A DNA stretch of 64,000 bases from Teratosphaeria epicoccoides (Eukaryota > Ascomycota > Dothideomycetes > Mycosphaerellales > Teratosphaeriaceae): contig JADDMT010000108.1 in the NCBI GenBank assembly GCA_021401465.1, positions 34,181 through 98,180 on the forward strand, written 5' to 3'. The position numbers were made by a program, and so were the translations under genes. Below the pieces are notes generated by a model. It was not told where the DNA came from, searched no databases, and worked only from the letters and a program-made list of their open reading frames with translations. The stretch's first letter is position 1; each line of letters begins with the position of its first letter. Of the stretch, positions 43,941 through 55,629 are shown piece after piece.

Positions 43941-46174
43941 CTAATAAGACTGGCCATTGACCGGCATGGCCGGCTGAGCTGGACTTAGTAAGCTCTGATG
44001 CACTTCAATGCTTGCATGGCCGTTTTGCAGGGCCGACTGCAACTTCGTTGGGGCACCCGCATCTGATTCTTCCAACTTGCGTGTCCTGTCCTTCTGCTGG
44101 ACGCTGCCAGGACCATTGACCTCGGCATCAAGTTGCATCAGCTCCTTGATTGCGTCTGACCCTGAGCCACGTTCGCGCAGGTAGACCAGATAATGACTGG
44201 TAACATCGCGAATGACCGAGCTTGGAAGCTGCGACTTTCGCCTGATGGTGTTGTAGACAGCCTTGACACGCTCATAATGTTGTGCCTGCTCCTTCGGACC
44301 TGCAGATGGTTGCTTCATCTCAAAGAAGAACCAGCCAAACCAAAAAGGCTTGCATTCTTGGTATGTGGCCTGATTACTTTGATAGATCTTGCGAGCCTCG
44401 TCTGGCCGGCCCCTGGCCTCAGCGACAAGACGTGCCTGCTCGGCAACGAGTGCGCCGGCGGCGTACGGTGACGAGGTCGTCAGGTTCTGGGCCCTAGTCT
44501 TCAGTAAATGTAGAGCCGCATCGACGCCTTTATGCCTTCGCTCGACACCAGACATCGAGACGATAGTTTCGAGATGGTCAGGCATGTGCGTGAGGATTGC
44601 TTCATGGATTGCGAGCGCAATTTCAGCATAGCCCATCGACTCTTCGAATTGCGCATAGAACAGGCGGATGGACGGCCTGGCAATCGGTACATAGACGCAG
44701 CTTGCACGTTGGTAAATATTGCGAACCTCCTGCTCCTTGCCCCGGGCGAGCATCCATCGAGCATAGCGGAACCAGAACTCGTCGTAATTGGCTGCAGTGA
44801 CTAAGCAGCGCTCGTAGAGGAAGCGTGTGCGAGTGAAGTCACCCTCGGCCTCTTCGAAATCAAGATACTTGCGCCAATTGGCCAGTTGTGGCTCATCAAG
44901 CTCTGTGACATGGTAGTATGGCCGCTTCACTTCCGATTCGTACGTCCATCGCTTGGTCGTCTCATTCTGAGTCTTGTTGAAGATGTCCATATGGAATGTA
45001 TCGATGCGCTTGCGCAGCTCAGCGTCGAGGTCGGCTTCACCCTTGCGCTTCGTTCCGCCGATGTCTTGACGAAGCGCATTGAGTTTGTCCTCCGGCGCAA
45101 GCTCAGTGACAGCACGTTGAGCTGCCATAGTACGGTACCGCTCGAAGTAGCGCGCATATTGGTGCATTGGAACATGAATGACGCGGCTCAGGATCTGGAA
45201 GATGCGGTCATGTGCTTCGAGTCGCTCCTCAAATTCGATGTACTTGTCCCAGAAGGGGTGGGCAAGGAAGTCGAGACCTACACTTTCAGCGCCGCGCTCG
45301 AACAAGCTGCAAAAAGTGTGTCAGCTGTAAGACATCCGCCAAGCAGGGAAAGAGGGTGCTCAGGGAAGGAAGGCGCGAACATCTCTGGTGCTGAGCCAAA
45401 CGCTCAAATGACCCAACCATGCCAATGATCCCATCGACGCGCGGGCAAGCGAAACAAATCGTGCAGGGTGTGCTCGTCACGACAACGCGCAGAAACGGTG
45501 GAGTGATGATGTGATGATTCTGGATGGTAGATGTGAGACTCCCGGCGCAGGATACGTTCTGGATTGGAGATCTCACCAGGTGCTGTGCGCGGTCCATGCA
45601 TGAGTGACCTCTCTGATGGGTAATGAATGGAACTGTTGATTGTTACGTGCAACGGGCAGGGAAGAAAAGGGTTGCCCAAAGGACTTACTCTCTGATAACG
45701 TCTACATCGTGCGAGGTCTCTGTCTTGAAGCCACAGTAGTTGGCCCAGAGATCGACTGATATGCCAATGCTGGCAACGCCGCGCTCATAGATCTGTCATG
45801 CTGTCAGCACATGTCCTCGTTGTATGTGTCTTGCTGACCTACCATTTCTGCGGCCTCAGTGCCTGCAATCGTGAACTCGAGATCGGCATATTTCTTCCAG
45901 TAGCCAAAGAAGAGCGGGAAGCGGGCGAGAAAACGGTCGTAGACATCGCGTGTGGCTGCGATTGCGCCTGGACTCGAGTTGCGGTTCAGTCCTCCCTCTT
46001 GCGATTCAGATGCGCGCACCAGCTTCTCCCAGTGCTCGAACTCTTCGGGGTCATCAAGCTGTACAAACGACATGTCAGCTATCGGGAAGTGAAGAACAAG
46101 AGACAAGCCCTCCTCACCACCTGCTGGTTCAGCTGCTGTAGCTCGCGGTCGTCGGAGAAGCTGAAGTCGGCCAT
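43941..46174 (-). CDS. PRP39: U1 snRNP component Prp39 (HAT-repeat protein)
   Basis: Four exons (46174-46118, 46058-45843, 45792-45689, 45306-43941) have consistent phases and give 580 residues. The protein starts MADFSFSDDRELQQLNQQV. HAT repeats follow: EEFEHWEKLV, RFPLFFGYWKKYADLEF, then the SVDLWANYCGF repeat in exon 3, and DFLAHPFWDKYIEFEERL, NWRKYLDFEEAEGDFTRTRF, DEFWFRYARWMLARG in exon 4. Prp39 is a U1 snRNP subunit that helps define the 5' splice site. Introns 1 and 2 are 50-60 nt, but intron 3 (45688-45307) is about 380 nt, far longer than others in the window. No extra exon is evident inside it. The last 70 residues are low-complexity. The gene is divergent from the Myb-like gene. 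Confidence 0.9.
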
Positions 46175-46547
46175 CGTGGCCCGTCGGCTCGCTCGCGATC
46201 TTCTAAGTCAGGCTTCGAGCGCTGGACGGAGTCGTGTCTTAGTAGGTACTGGGCGCGATGGGCCGTGGGAGGAAAATGTTTAGTCACTCAATGTGTTGAC
46301 AGACAGTCTGGCGCAGGAAGGACTAAACCATCAGCCAGAAGCACCAACCATGCATGACTCGGGCCCCCGAAGCTGACCTTCCGAAACGCCCCACTTCCCG
46401 GTTTTTAGCCGATCTCGACCCGTCGCCGCATGTGAAAGTCCCATACTCGGAGTGTCCTCCCTGCAAGTTCTTGACTCTTAGCAAGACACGCATCCGGCCG
46501 GCAACATGTTGCGATAGCCGCGCGTCAAAGTCAGCGTTCTCTGCGGC

Positions 46548-47696
46548 ATGCTCGTGAGAGGCGGACAAGCCATTCGCATGCTGAGCAGAGAAACATGCTC
46601 CTCGTTACTGTGGAACAGTTCTGGTGGCGGATATCTGGTCGCACGGAATGAGCTCCTCAGCAAAGCTCTGCGACCATTGCGAGGCAGGCCCATCACCCTC
46701 CACCACGCGCCGCAGCCATGGAGCGAAGAGGAGTGTAATCAATTGCTTAAGCTGAAATCCACCGGACTCAATTGGAAGGCTGTCGCCGCAAATTTTCCAG
46801 GACGAACTGTCCCAGCCCTTTGCGTCAAATTTTATAGGCTGAAAAGACTCTCTGGAGGACAGCGCAAGACGTCCAAGGCCTGGACCAATGAGGAGTTGGA
46901 GAAACGGAACGCTTTGCGGGCGAAGGGACTCACTTGGCCCGAAATCTCCCAGCAGATACCCGGGAGGTCCATCCCCGCTGTGATGGATGCGCACTTACGC
47001 TGCACGACGCCGCCTGGACGCAAGACAAGGCGTTGGACGGATCAGGAGATTGCACAATTGCGTTACCTGGTCGAGGATCTCGAGTTGAGCTGGGAGGAGG
47101 TCACACGTCGCACGCCTGCTCGATCTCGTGCGAGCTTGCGTGCGAAGTACTGGTCAATTTCTGGACCCATCACGTCTTGGTTTACACCAAAGGAGTCGAA
47201 ACTGATCCAGGATCTGCGTTCCCAAGGTGTCAGCTTCGCGAAAATGGCTGAAAGTCTCCCTGGCCGGAGTGCGGGTACGATCCGGTTGCATTGGCACCGG
47301 AATCACCCAGAGCGCGAGCATTTCCGTAGCTGGAGTGACTCTGAGGATTCTGAAATGCTACGCATGAGAGAGCAGGGCAAGACCTGGAACGAGATCGGGC
47401 GCGTCTTGGGAAGATCCCCGAAGTCGCTGTATCCACGCTTCAAGAAGATGGGGAGGCCAGATCTGTTTCACAAATTTGGCCCTGCGCTGCCCCGTCATTG
47501 GGCTGCCGCTGAGGATTCGCGGCTTAAGGAATTGAGGGAGCAGGGGCTGCCATGGCTGAAGATCGGAGAAGCAATTGGTTGCCATGGTGTCACCGCCCGC
47601 AATAGATACGTTGAGCTGTTTGGGCATACGGAGTGGATCAAGCGGCTACCGTATGGCATCAGGTCCGCGCATCTCGCACAAAAGAAGATGGATTAA
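46548..47696 (+). CDS. Six-repeat Myb/SANT-like protein
   Basis: A single exon of 382 residues, almost entirely made of six tandem Myb/SANT-like units of about 45-55 residues. Each has a W-S/T-x-x-E start, an (L/F)xW-x-x-(I/V) middle and a P-G-R-(S/T) turn before the third helix. The units open PWSEEECNQLLKLKSTGLNW, AWTNEELEKRNALRAKGLTW, RWTDQEIAQLRYLVEDLELS, WFTPKESKLIQDLRSQGVSF, SWSDSEDSEMLRMREQGKTW and HWAAAEDSRLKELREQGLPW. The PGR(S/T) turn is clear in units 1, 2 and 4 and degenerate in 3, 5 and 6. Such repeats usually bind DNA or chromatin. The first 50 residues are basic and Ser-rich, so a mitochondrial presequence is conceivable. I do not know a named orthologue. Confidence 0.8.
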   Translation: MLVRGGQAIRMLSRETCSSLLWNSSGGGYLVARNELLSKALRPLRGRPITLHHAPQPWSEEECNQLLKLKSTGLNWKAVAANFPGRTVPALCVKFYRLKRLSGGQRKTSKAWTNEELEKRNALRAKGLTWPEISQQIPGRSIPAVMDAHLRCTTPPGRKTRRWTDQEIAQLRYLVEDLELSWEEVTRRTPARSRASLRAKYWSISGPITSWFTPKESKLIQDLRSQGVSFAKMAESLPGRSAGTIRLHWHRNHPEREHFRSWSDSEDSEMLRMREQGKTWNEIGRVLGRSPKSLYPRFKKMGRPDLFHKFGPALPRHWAAAEDSRLKELREQGLPWLKIGEAIGCHGVTARNRYVELFGHTEWIKRLPYGIRSAHLAQKKMD

Positions 47697-48286
47697 TGAT
47701 TTGCAGTGCGTCGCGGCCACGGAGTTCTTGCATACAGTCAGTCCTGGTTTGGCCATGCAGTCAACGAGCTGCTTCAGTAAAATTCTTCCTGATAGCCGTG
47801 CTCCTTGTCCGCAGCCAGGTGATCACGTAGCGCCCTCTCTCAGATGTTCATGGTCGATATGCGAGGCCAAATTACACAATCGCAACATCTGTGCCTTCGA
47901 CTCAGACGTACCGGGAAGTGAGAGGACGAACAAGCTTCAAGTATTTCAACAAGTTTCCGATGGGACAGCGGCCATCTGTCCGAGCTTGCTTCCGTGTGAC
48001 GCTAGGCACAAATGCCAATAAAGGCCGCGTCAGACTTTGAGGCTCTGATAGCAGCGGTGGCTGCGGCAGGTTGTACGGCCAGCTGATAGCATTGTAGATA
48101 TGGCTGAGAAGCCCTCCGGTCTGTTTCGAGCTGGATCGCCTTAGTGCATCGAGATACTTAAACTCCATTACGTCAATGCAATTCTTTGCTGATAGATTTG
48201 CCTGGTTGCATTCGCCGACAGCCCAAGCTCACATCTGTCGTGAGACCATACTATTCGCGAGGAGGAGGGCGATGGTGGAACGGTTC
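47697..48286. other. Intergenic, no gene supported
   Basis: Only overlapping short frames are present. Confidence 0.4.
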
Positions 48287-48791
48287 TCATCGAGGAGATA
48301 TGACGTGAGCACGCGAGGTCAAAACCAAGATCCTGCTCTTAATGCTTATAGATAACGCTACATACCCACTCATCTGAAGTGCAGCCTTCACAGCAACCAA
48401 GCACAAACGAGGGAGGTTGCGGTACCCATAGCATCCACCGCAAGAATAGCGGAAGCATTCCCAGCTCTTGTCTCGGCGATGCGCCTGGACTTTGCAGACG
48501 CACACGCAGCAACGCAGGCCGCGGTCGCCGGTGGCTCTTCAAGGAAAGCGCAAGCAGGAGGCGTAGCACCAGTTGTAGGAGCAATCGGGTTTGGACTTGC
48601 AGCCTGGATAGAAAGAACTGTCAGATGCGTTCGACGGCGGACATGGGGAGCACACCGCCGTCGCAGTTGCAACAGAAGATGTTACATTTACCGTGGCCAC
48701 CGCAGCCGAATCTGTTGGTGTCGGAGCAGCAAGCCGCTGCGATGCCCGACATGAACACAGCAGCCATCAGAGCCTAGACTGTTGGACGCAT
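48287..48791 (-). pseudogene. Remnant of a cysteine-rich secreted protein
   Basis: From the ATG at 48791 the frame reads MRPTV, a TAG, then ALMAAVFMSGIAAA, which together look like a signal peptide with one codon turned into a stop. The mature part begins CCSDTNRFGCGGHGKCNIFC and CNCDGG, dense in regularly spaced cysteines. The frame is lost there. In another frame it continues SSFYPGCKSKPDCSYNWCYA and SC, then a TGA, then, in that same frame, more Cys pairs (RCCVCVCK, WECFRYSCGGCYGY). At least a stop in the signal peptide, a frameshift and a second stop are present. The composition suggests a small secreted, possibly effector-like protein. The family is not identified, and introns could explain part of the damage. 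Confidence 0.5.
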
Positions 48792-49077
48792 TACGGATTT
48801 TACATCACTCGTACCTCGTGGGGTTGGGAAAAGGAATTGGACATAAGGCTCGCGAATGTTGTTGCAGTAGGCCCAACGATGGGTCGGCGCTTTTATATGG
48901 TTTCGTCCATGTTATGAGCAAGAAATGCACGCAAGCGATAATCATGCTCACTGAACACCGGTTCAAGTTTGCGCTTCTGCCCTTTGTTTGTGTTGTGGGA
49001 TTTCAGGAATTCGGGCCCATTGCAGTCACCATGTGACAGGAAGTCTGGCGCGAAGTCCTTGACCAGATCTCACGAAG

Positions 49078-49255
49078 GTGTCAAGAATTTTGGAGTCTCA
49101 AGCTTGGAACTCGTTGAGCGGGTCGCGCGAGGGCATCACAAATTTTGAGCCTCCTCAGGGTCTCGCAAACTTCGAGATTTTTGAGCTTCACAGGCGTCTC
49201 ACAAACTGTGAAGTCTTCGAGAGCCGACACGAAGATGTTACAAACTCGAGATCGT
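49078..49255. repeat. Degenerate repeats of about 36 bp
   Basis: Four loosely related units are built on CACAAAyTTTGAG (CACAAATTTTGAG, CGCAAACTTCGAG, CACAAACTGTGAAG, TACAAACTCGAG) with intervening GTCTC/GAGCC sequence. Divergence is high. Confidence 0.35.
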
Positions 49256-49434
49256 TAGTTGTTACCTTGCCACATTGTGCGCAATGTCTTGGATGTGGGC
49301 AGTCAATTCATCCGACGCGCGGTTCTGCGGTGCAGCGATGAAAAGGCCTGAATTCGGAGCAGTGCTGCAAAGCCGGTCCAACGTTGTCACCCTCACAAGA
49401 AGACTGCAATCCCTGCTGATTTCCTGCACGCCGC

Positions 49435-49923
49435 TCATCCTTCGTCCACACTGAATAACACCTTCAACCACAGACTACACCCCTTGCATCCCACAGTCAG
49501 CTCGCCGTCCTCAGCAGTCTTCTCCAGTTCTGCCTCTGTGACAATGAATCCCTTGTCATCGCCGCATCGACAAGCCCGCGACCAGGTCCCAGCTGCGTCG
49601 TCAAAGTCTAAGGAATCAAGATCCACGGGCTCCAGGCCTGTGCGATGCACCCTCCCATTGTTCGAGGTCCCAGTCTCTACTTGCTGTTTACGCAGGAGCT
49701 CACGGTCATAGGCCTGGCGTGATGCAGGATCTGATACAGTCTTGTAGGCCAGAGTGATGGCGTCAACAGTCACGGGGCTAGGTTCTGAGGCAATTTTCGG
49801 CAGAGCTTTGTCCGGGTGATGCTGAAGTAAGGCGCGCCTGTAGGCACTTTTCACTTCCTGGGCATTCAAGTTTTGAGCGAAGCGACGTGATGCCAGCCCT
49901 AGGACTTCATAATGGTCTGGCAT
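49435..49923 (-). CDS. DPH4: Diphthamide biosynthesis protein 4 (J-domain/CSL zinc protein)
   Basis: A single exon of 162 residues. I chose the ATG at 49923 (MPDHYEVLGLASRRFAQN), which starts right at the J domain; the frame runs 39 codons further upstream without features. The J domain has YRRALLQHHPDKAL, with the HPD motif, and ends ASRQAYDREL. A DPH-type (CSL) zinc finger fills the C-terminus: WSRACRCGD, then VGCKGCSLWLKV, giving the CxC...CxxC ligands. This two-domain order is specific to Dph4/Jjj3, which supports Dph3-type iron donation in diphthamide synthesis on translation elongation factor 2. It is divergent from the GH17 gene, about 0.9 kb between starts. Confidence 0.92.
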   Translation of the reverse strand: MPDHYEVLGLASRRFAQNLNAQEVKSAYRRALLQHHPDKALPKIASEPSPVTVDAITLAYKTVSDPASRQAYDRELLRKQQVETGTSNNGRVHRTGLEPVDLDSLDFDDAAGTWSRACRCGDDKGFIVTEAELEKTAEDGELTVGCKGCSLWLKVLFSVDEG

Positions 49924-50815
49924 CGATCGGCTCTTTCCGCATGCCGGCAGTGACTCCGGTCGACGTGTGGTGTGTTTGTATGGGAGGAGGTTTCTGCCTG
50001 ATGACCCAGTGGTGCCGCGCTGCGAAAATGCAACTGCCAAGCGGCCATGTGGGTCCTCTACATTTTAGCTCTGCCACCGACGGGAGCTTGTCCGTCCCGA
50101 TTCCCAGGCTTGCGTCGACTTCGTTCTTGCCATCGCTACCCTGCCTCCTGCCATCAGCACCGACTGCACCGTACTGTATATCTATGTGCTTTTTCCCCAC
50201 GACACAAGCAAGACGCACGCCAAGCTGGAAGCTGCAAAACGCCGCTGCAACCACGTGGGGCCAATTTCGCGTCGGCACGTTTCGTCGTGTCGACAGACTT
50301 TGATGGCGTCCAATGACAGCTTGCAACATGCCTCCGCTCAGGGCTATACGCGTCAGTCACGAGCGTGTACCTGCCGATGACCGCTGCTGGCCCACGCATG
50401 ACATCTGCCCTCCTATTTGCGGCCCCGAGCTATGCGACATCAGGCAAGACCGCCAGAGCTTAGTCAACGGCTCCGAACGCTCCTTCCCATCAACGCTCGG
50501 TGGACGCTTCCGTCTCAGGGTGTTTATGGGTACACGTACTTCCAGCAAAACTCTGACCTGTGCAGCCAGTCGGCAGCGACAGCGTCCACTCAGGCTACGC
50601 GGCATGCACGACAAGTTAGAACACGGGCTGACGGACTCGCATGTTTTGATTGATCTCAACAATACATCATCAATCTCCGTCTCCCGTCCTGCTCGGTTCG
50701 CCTCCGTGACCTAGAGGTTTGTTTCTCAGGGCCCGACTCTTCTTGCACTCGTTTGGCAAGGCTTTGGATACTTGTTCCTGTATTTCCTACTGAATTTTCT
50801 GTTGGAGTGCACATC
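49924..50815. promoter_or_regulatory. Divergent promoter region of DPH4 and the GH17 gene
   Basis: About 0.9 kb between head-to-head starts, with only overlapping short frames. The role is inferred from position. Confidence 0.35.
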
Positions 50816-52782
50816 ATGCACTTTTCCACGTTCGTTGCTGCTGCGGCAGCCTTGGCCACGACTGAGGCCGCCTACACTGGGTTCAACTATGGCTCGACCT
50901 TCACGGACGGCAGCGCAAAGGTGCAGTCCGACTTCGAGGCTGAGTTCAATCGAGCCAAGAGTCTGCAGGGCACTGGGGGCGAGTTCACCTCTGCGCGCTT
51001 GTATACCATGATTCAGGGTGGAACAACAGACACACCCATCTCGGCCATTCCAGCTGCGATTGATACCAAGACCTCTCTCTTGCTCGGTCTTTGGGCGTCC
51101 GCAGGTCAAGCAGACTTCACGAACGAGGTCACGGCCCTGAAGAGCGCCATCAGCCAATATGGCTCAGACTTCACCGACCTCATTGCTGGCATTAGTGTCG
51201 GATCCGAGGATTTGTACCGCATCTCGCCGACGGGTATCGAGAACAAGAGCGGTGTTGGTGCTGGTCCAGATGTTATTGTGGACTACATCAATCAGGTCAA
51301 ATCAGCAATTGCCAACACTGCCGCATCCAGCGCCAAGGTTGGCCACGTCGACACCTGGACTGCCTGGGTGAATAGCTCGAACGATGCCGTGATCAGCGCT
51401 GCTGACTGGATCGGTGTTGACGCCTACCCGTACTTCCAGAACACCGAGGCCAACAGCATTGACAACGGAAAGTCTTTGTTCTTTGAGGCTTATGACAACA
51501 CTGTCAGCGCTGCAAACGGCAAGCCGGTCTGGGTGACTGAGACTGGCTGGCCTATCAGCGGTCCAACTGAGAACCAGGCTGTTGCTGGCACTTCTGAGGC
51601 CGAGACCTACTGGCAAGCGGTCGCTTGCGACTTGCTCTCGTCGGGTGTCAACACTTGGTGGTAAGGAATTTTGACTCATAGTACCGGTTTTGAGACACGC
51701 ATTAGTTCTAACGATCGAGACAGGTACATTCTTCAGGACGCTTATCCAACCACGCCAAGTCCTTCGTTTGGCATCGTCGGCTCCAACCTCGATGATGCTC
51801 CTGCGTACAACCTGGCTTGCAACAGCAACTCTTCCACCTCGTCATCTGCTACTAACAGCGCATCGAGCAGTGCTGCTGCAACCGCTGCATCTGCAACCGC
51901 ACCAGCCAGCGCAATCGGGTCTGGCACCGCCACTGTTGGTGCCACCACGCCCGGTGTCGAGTCTGCCCCGTCGAGTGCGACGACTGCAGTGGCGTCTGGT
52001 GCTGGCTCATCAGACGCCAGTGCTGTCACCTCGCCCGCGTCGGGACCTAAGACGCACACGATCCACTCGACCACTTTCGTGACCATCACCAGCTGCTCAG
52101 GCGATGTCTGCGCTAGCACCTCCTGCCCAAGCTCGGAATACGCAACCAGCACAGCGGTAGCCACCAGCAGCCAGGCTTCCTCGCCAACCGCGGCATCCAG
52201 TTCTGCCACCACTGCAGCTGCTCCATCTGGTTCTTCGTGCCCAGCCAGCTTGAACGGGGAATACCAGTACCCGCACTTGATCGTGCCTGTCGACTCTGCC
52301 AGCCCGAACAAGGCTCTTGGCACTCAGTACAATGGCACCATCACGCCAACAGTCAGCACCATCTTCAACTTCGACATCCCGTCCTCGTACAGCGGCAAAA
52401 CGTGCTCGCTCGTCTTCCTGTTCCCAGAGCAGAGCCAGCTCGAGACTTCCGCATACACATTCAACAACGAGGGCGGCATCAAAGTAAACGAGCTGTCCAG
52501 CGCTGCTACTCAGTCGACCACTTACAACACTGTTCCAAGCGCATCGAAGAGCGACATTGGTTCCATTTCGAGCTTAAAGCCTGGCAACAGCTATGTCGTT
52601 GCCACATACGCTTGCCCCGCCGACACCACTCAGTCATTTGAGTTTGTAAGCAGTGGCGGCCTTGATCTGGAGTTCTTTGAGGATTGTAAGTGGCCTGATT
52701 GACTCCATGCAATCAATGCACAGTCGCTAATCATATCGCAGATAACCCATCCCCTCTCGGAGCCTATATCACCGTCTGCTAA
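50816..52782 (+). CDS. Secreted GH17 beta-1,3-glucanase/transglucosylase with But2-type C-terminus
   Basis: Three exons (50816-51660, 51724-52685, 52742-52782) are joined over introns of 63 and 56 nt (GTAAGG...GACAG and GTAAGT...TCGCAG), giving 615 residues. The signal peptide is MHFSTFVAAAAALATTEA. The GH17 domain covers about 19-300: GFNYGSTF at its start, GISVGSEDLYR with the acid/base Glu, and WVTETGWPISG with the nucleophile Glu. A Ser/Thr/Ala-rich linker of about 130 residues follows. The C-terminal domain from about residue 455 (CPASLNGEYQYPHLIVPVDS, then CSLVFLFPEQSQLETSAYTF) matches the But2 family domain found in fungal cell-wall proteins. The protein ends GAYITVC without a GPI tail. 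It likely acts in the wall on beta-1,3-glucan, as Bgl2/Scw relatives do. Confidence 0.9.
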
Positions 52783-55169
52783 ATGCTCTCCCCGGTGGTC
52801 AGCATAATTCACGACAGCGATTGGACGTCACAGCATACTGGGCCAGTCTTATTGTATGAGCAGCACTCTGGACAAGTTCTGGATGTATGTTGACCGCGCT
52901 TGTCGGTTGGATGGGCGAAAGGAAAATAAAAGCAGTTCTTGGGAAGCATCCATGGCCTCGAACATCTCGTAATGTAATGGTTTTCTTCTTGTACATCTAC
53001 AAACGACCAACATTCGTCTGTGGCCCGCGTGCTCCCCGCACGGTCCCACGAATGTCTCAAATCAGAACGGCGGCGGTACCAAACGCCGATTTCCCATCTT
53101 CGTGAGGCAGTCTGGCTTCTTGACATTGAAAGATGTTGTATCGTGGCCGGCCAGAGAGACTCTTAGGTTGAACGTAACTGGTCACCACCGGCCCTTGCTG
53201 GCCCAGGCCAGTGATTCCGTCGATCAATGGACCAGTCAACCGGTCCATTCACTTTTCACTTGTTAACACCGCAGCCGACGATTTTTTTTTTGGTGCCACC
53301 GACTGCTCGCCAGCACGACCAATTGCTCGTCGATGTGGTTGATGCATCTCGCCAAGTTTCGACTCGACCCACCATCCAGTTGACACGTAGGTTGATTGTC
53401 GTAACGAGTGGTCCAAGATCCACAAGACCTGATGGTGCCGGGTCCGCGGCTTACTGCATCTTCAATCTCAAAATTATATTCGGCACCATCGCTTCCAATC
53501 TTTTGGCACTTTGTCCAGTGAACTTCGTCGCCCGTCGCTCATCCTGAAGCGGCATGCCACAACGTCTTGGCTGGATCATTCTTGCCACATGCCTTGATTG
53601 CCGGAATGCTGTCTCGGCTCCACAAGCGATCCGGACCATCCTTCTCTTTGATCGCAAGCAGTCTCCTGAAGAGCTCTGCGACCCACACATTCCCCGTAAT
53701 ACTACGTGGAGCGGGGTAGTGTGGTCATAGATCGCTGGTTGCAGTGAGTAATTCTATTAAATCCTCGAGTCTCCGGACTTGGGTGTACATATGTCTGGTA
53801 GTGCTGTCGAGCCGCCAATCGCCGGTACTTGGTGTCTTGCGTGCGCTGGTCGAGTGAGGTCACGGGTTGTCAGATCGGGTCTCGGCCCTGCAGCGTTGCA
53901 GTCTGGGAACATGTCTATGCAGTCACTCTAGATAAAGGAACTTTCAATACTTGGTGACGGTCAAGAGGAAGAAAGCCTTGGCGAGCTCAACTTACATTGA
54001 TCGGTCCAGGACGTTTGGCGTGGATCTTCTCCGCGAGATACGTGCGGAGTGCTTGGGAGGATAGGAAAGCCCTCATCCCAGAAGTGGCTGCTAATGCTCG
54101 AGCAGGACCGCATGACAACCAACACCTACTTGTTCACCTGTGCTTGGAAAGATAATGGGATCCGGATGTTCCACTCGTTGTACAGCCTACACCCTCGCAT
54201 TCGAGGTCCCATAGCTGAACTCGCCAGGGTTCATATTGACTGGTTGCCAAAGGTTGCACCAAGTGCATGAAGGGCCACCGTGCTGTCCATGTAGTCATTC
54301 ACGCAAGAGTAGACTTCTGGACCAAACGCACTGACAGATATCATATGCGCCGCTGGAAAAAATATTAGTTGCCAGGTAGAGTTAGATATCAAGACCGTGT
54401 GGATTTGGCCAGCTCCGTGAGCCTTTGCGTTATCCCAAGAGAGCATAAGCGCTGTGAGTAAGACCACTCAGTGGCCAACAGTCGTCTGGAGCCGTGGCTC
54501 AAAGTGGCTTGAGAGTGATCTTTTTAGATCCACGTCAGGACCTGGTCTGCTACGGGAAAAGTCGCTTGATAGGGCTGACCAGAGCACCTTCCTCTTCCCG
54601 GGCGAGGGGTGACATTGCAAAGGATGGTAGTCTGCAAGGCCGCCGAGAACCACAACCACGCGGGGCCGCCGGATTCAGCCATTGATTGAGCTGCAAGCCG
54701 CCATCGCTCGCCATAAGCCTACAACTCTGTCGGTGGCTACGCCTGCCAAGTTTTGTGGGTCGAGCATGCCCAGCTACTGTCACAAGGAACGGACCACCCG
54801 GATTGCACCTGGGATGTGCGCGACATGGCGGAGGTGCAATGGTCGTCTGACATGGGTCTATGGCTTGCTGTGCCCCTCTTCCCTAGTGATGAATTTCAAT
54901 GTCTTGCATAGGATCGATTGCAGAGTGCGGTCTAGGACCGGCCTCACCTCTAACAACTGCAACAGCATCGCGTGGAACCCTGCGGTGTAGGTCATTGTGG
55001 CACATGATGAGCGCGTGCTGGGATGCACCATGTGATGCGTGGTGGACCGATGCGGAGATTGTTGTTTCCTAGAGATATTAGCGCGCGGAGAAGCCCCCAT
55101 GTCTTGTCCTAAGCGCGGAGAAGGGTACCTCATGATCTGACACACTACTCTGCCGTTTTAAGTCGGCTA
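52783..55169. other. Gene-free stretch before the repeat block
   Basis: About 2.4 kb of normal base composition with only short overlapping frames. No gene, RNA or repeat is supported. Near 55.17 kb the sequence changes abruptly to AT-rich. Confidence 0.4.
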
Positions 55170-55629
55170 ACAACAAACCTGCAGCGGGCGGTAAGAAAGA
55201 CACTAGCTGCATTCTATCATGATTTCTATTTTCTTAGGCTTTAGTACTTAGCAGACAATAACATCTATGATTAGTAGGATATTAAGCACCTTAAAGCAGT
55301 TAGAATTACACATTAGAGCTATCTAACTATTATACTAGAGCTAATATAAGAGCTATTTAGTTTAGAACTAGTATTTAGTACCTATAGTAGTCTAGGTAGT
55401 ATTTATAGAATACTAATAAGCAGGATAATTATATATATACTACTTATTAGATTAATGATACTAGACAGCTAAGCTATAGGCTCATTTAGTCATGCTAAGG
55501 AGCCAAGCTACATGTGACGTATGCAGGTACATCTTATGCACTTTGTAGAAGAATTAAAGAAGGGCAGTAATTAGTTTTTAGACCTTACCCTATTATTAGG
55601 AATAGAGGCTCTATATACTACTACATACC
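55170..55629. other. AT-rich RIP-like sequence left of the LTR
   Basis: Very rich in TA dinucleotides and TAG/TAA, and poor in CA and TG, like the neighbouring element. It shows no match that I can see to the LTR or pol. It may be an older repeat into which the minus-strand element inserted. Confidence 0.5.
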
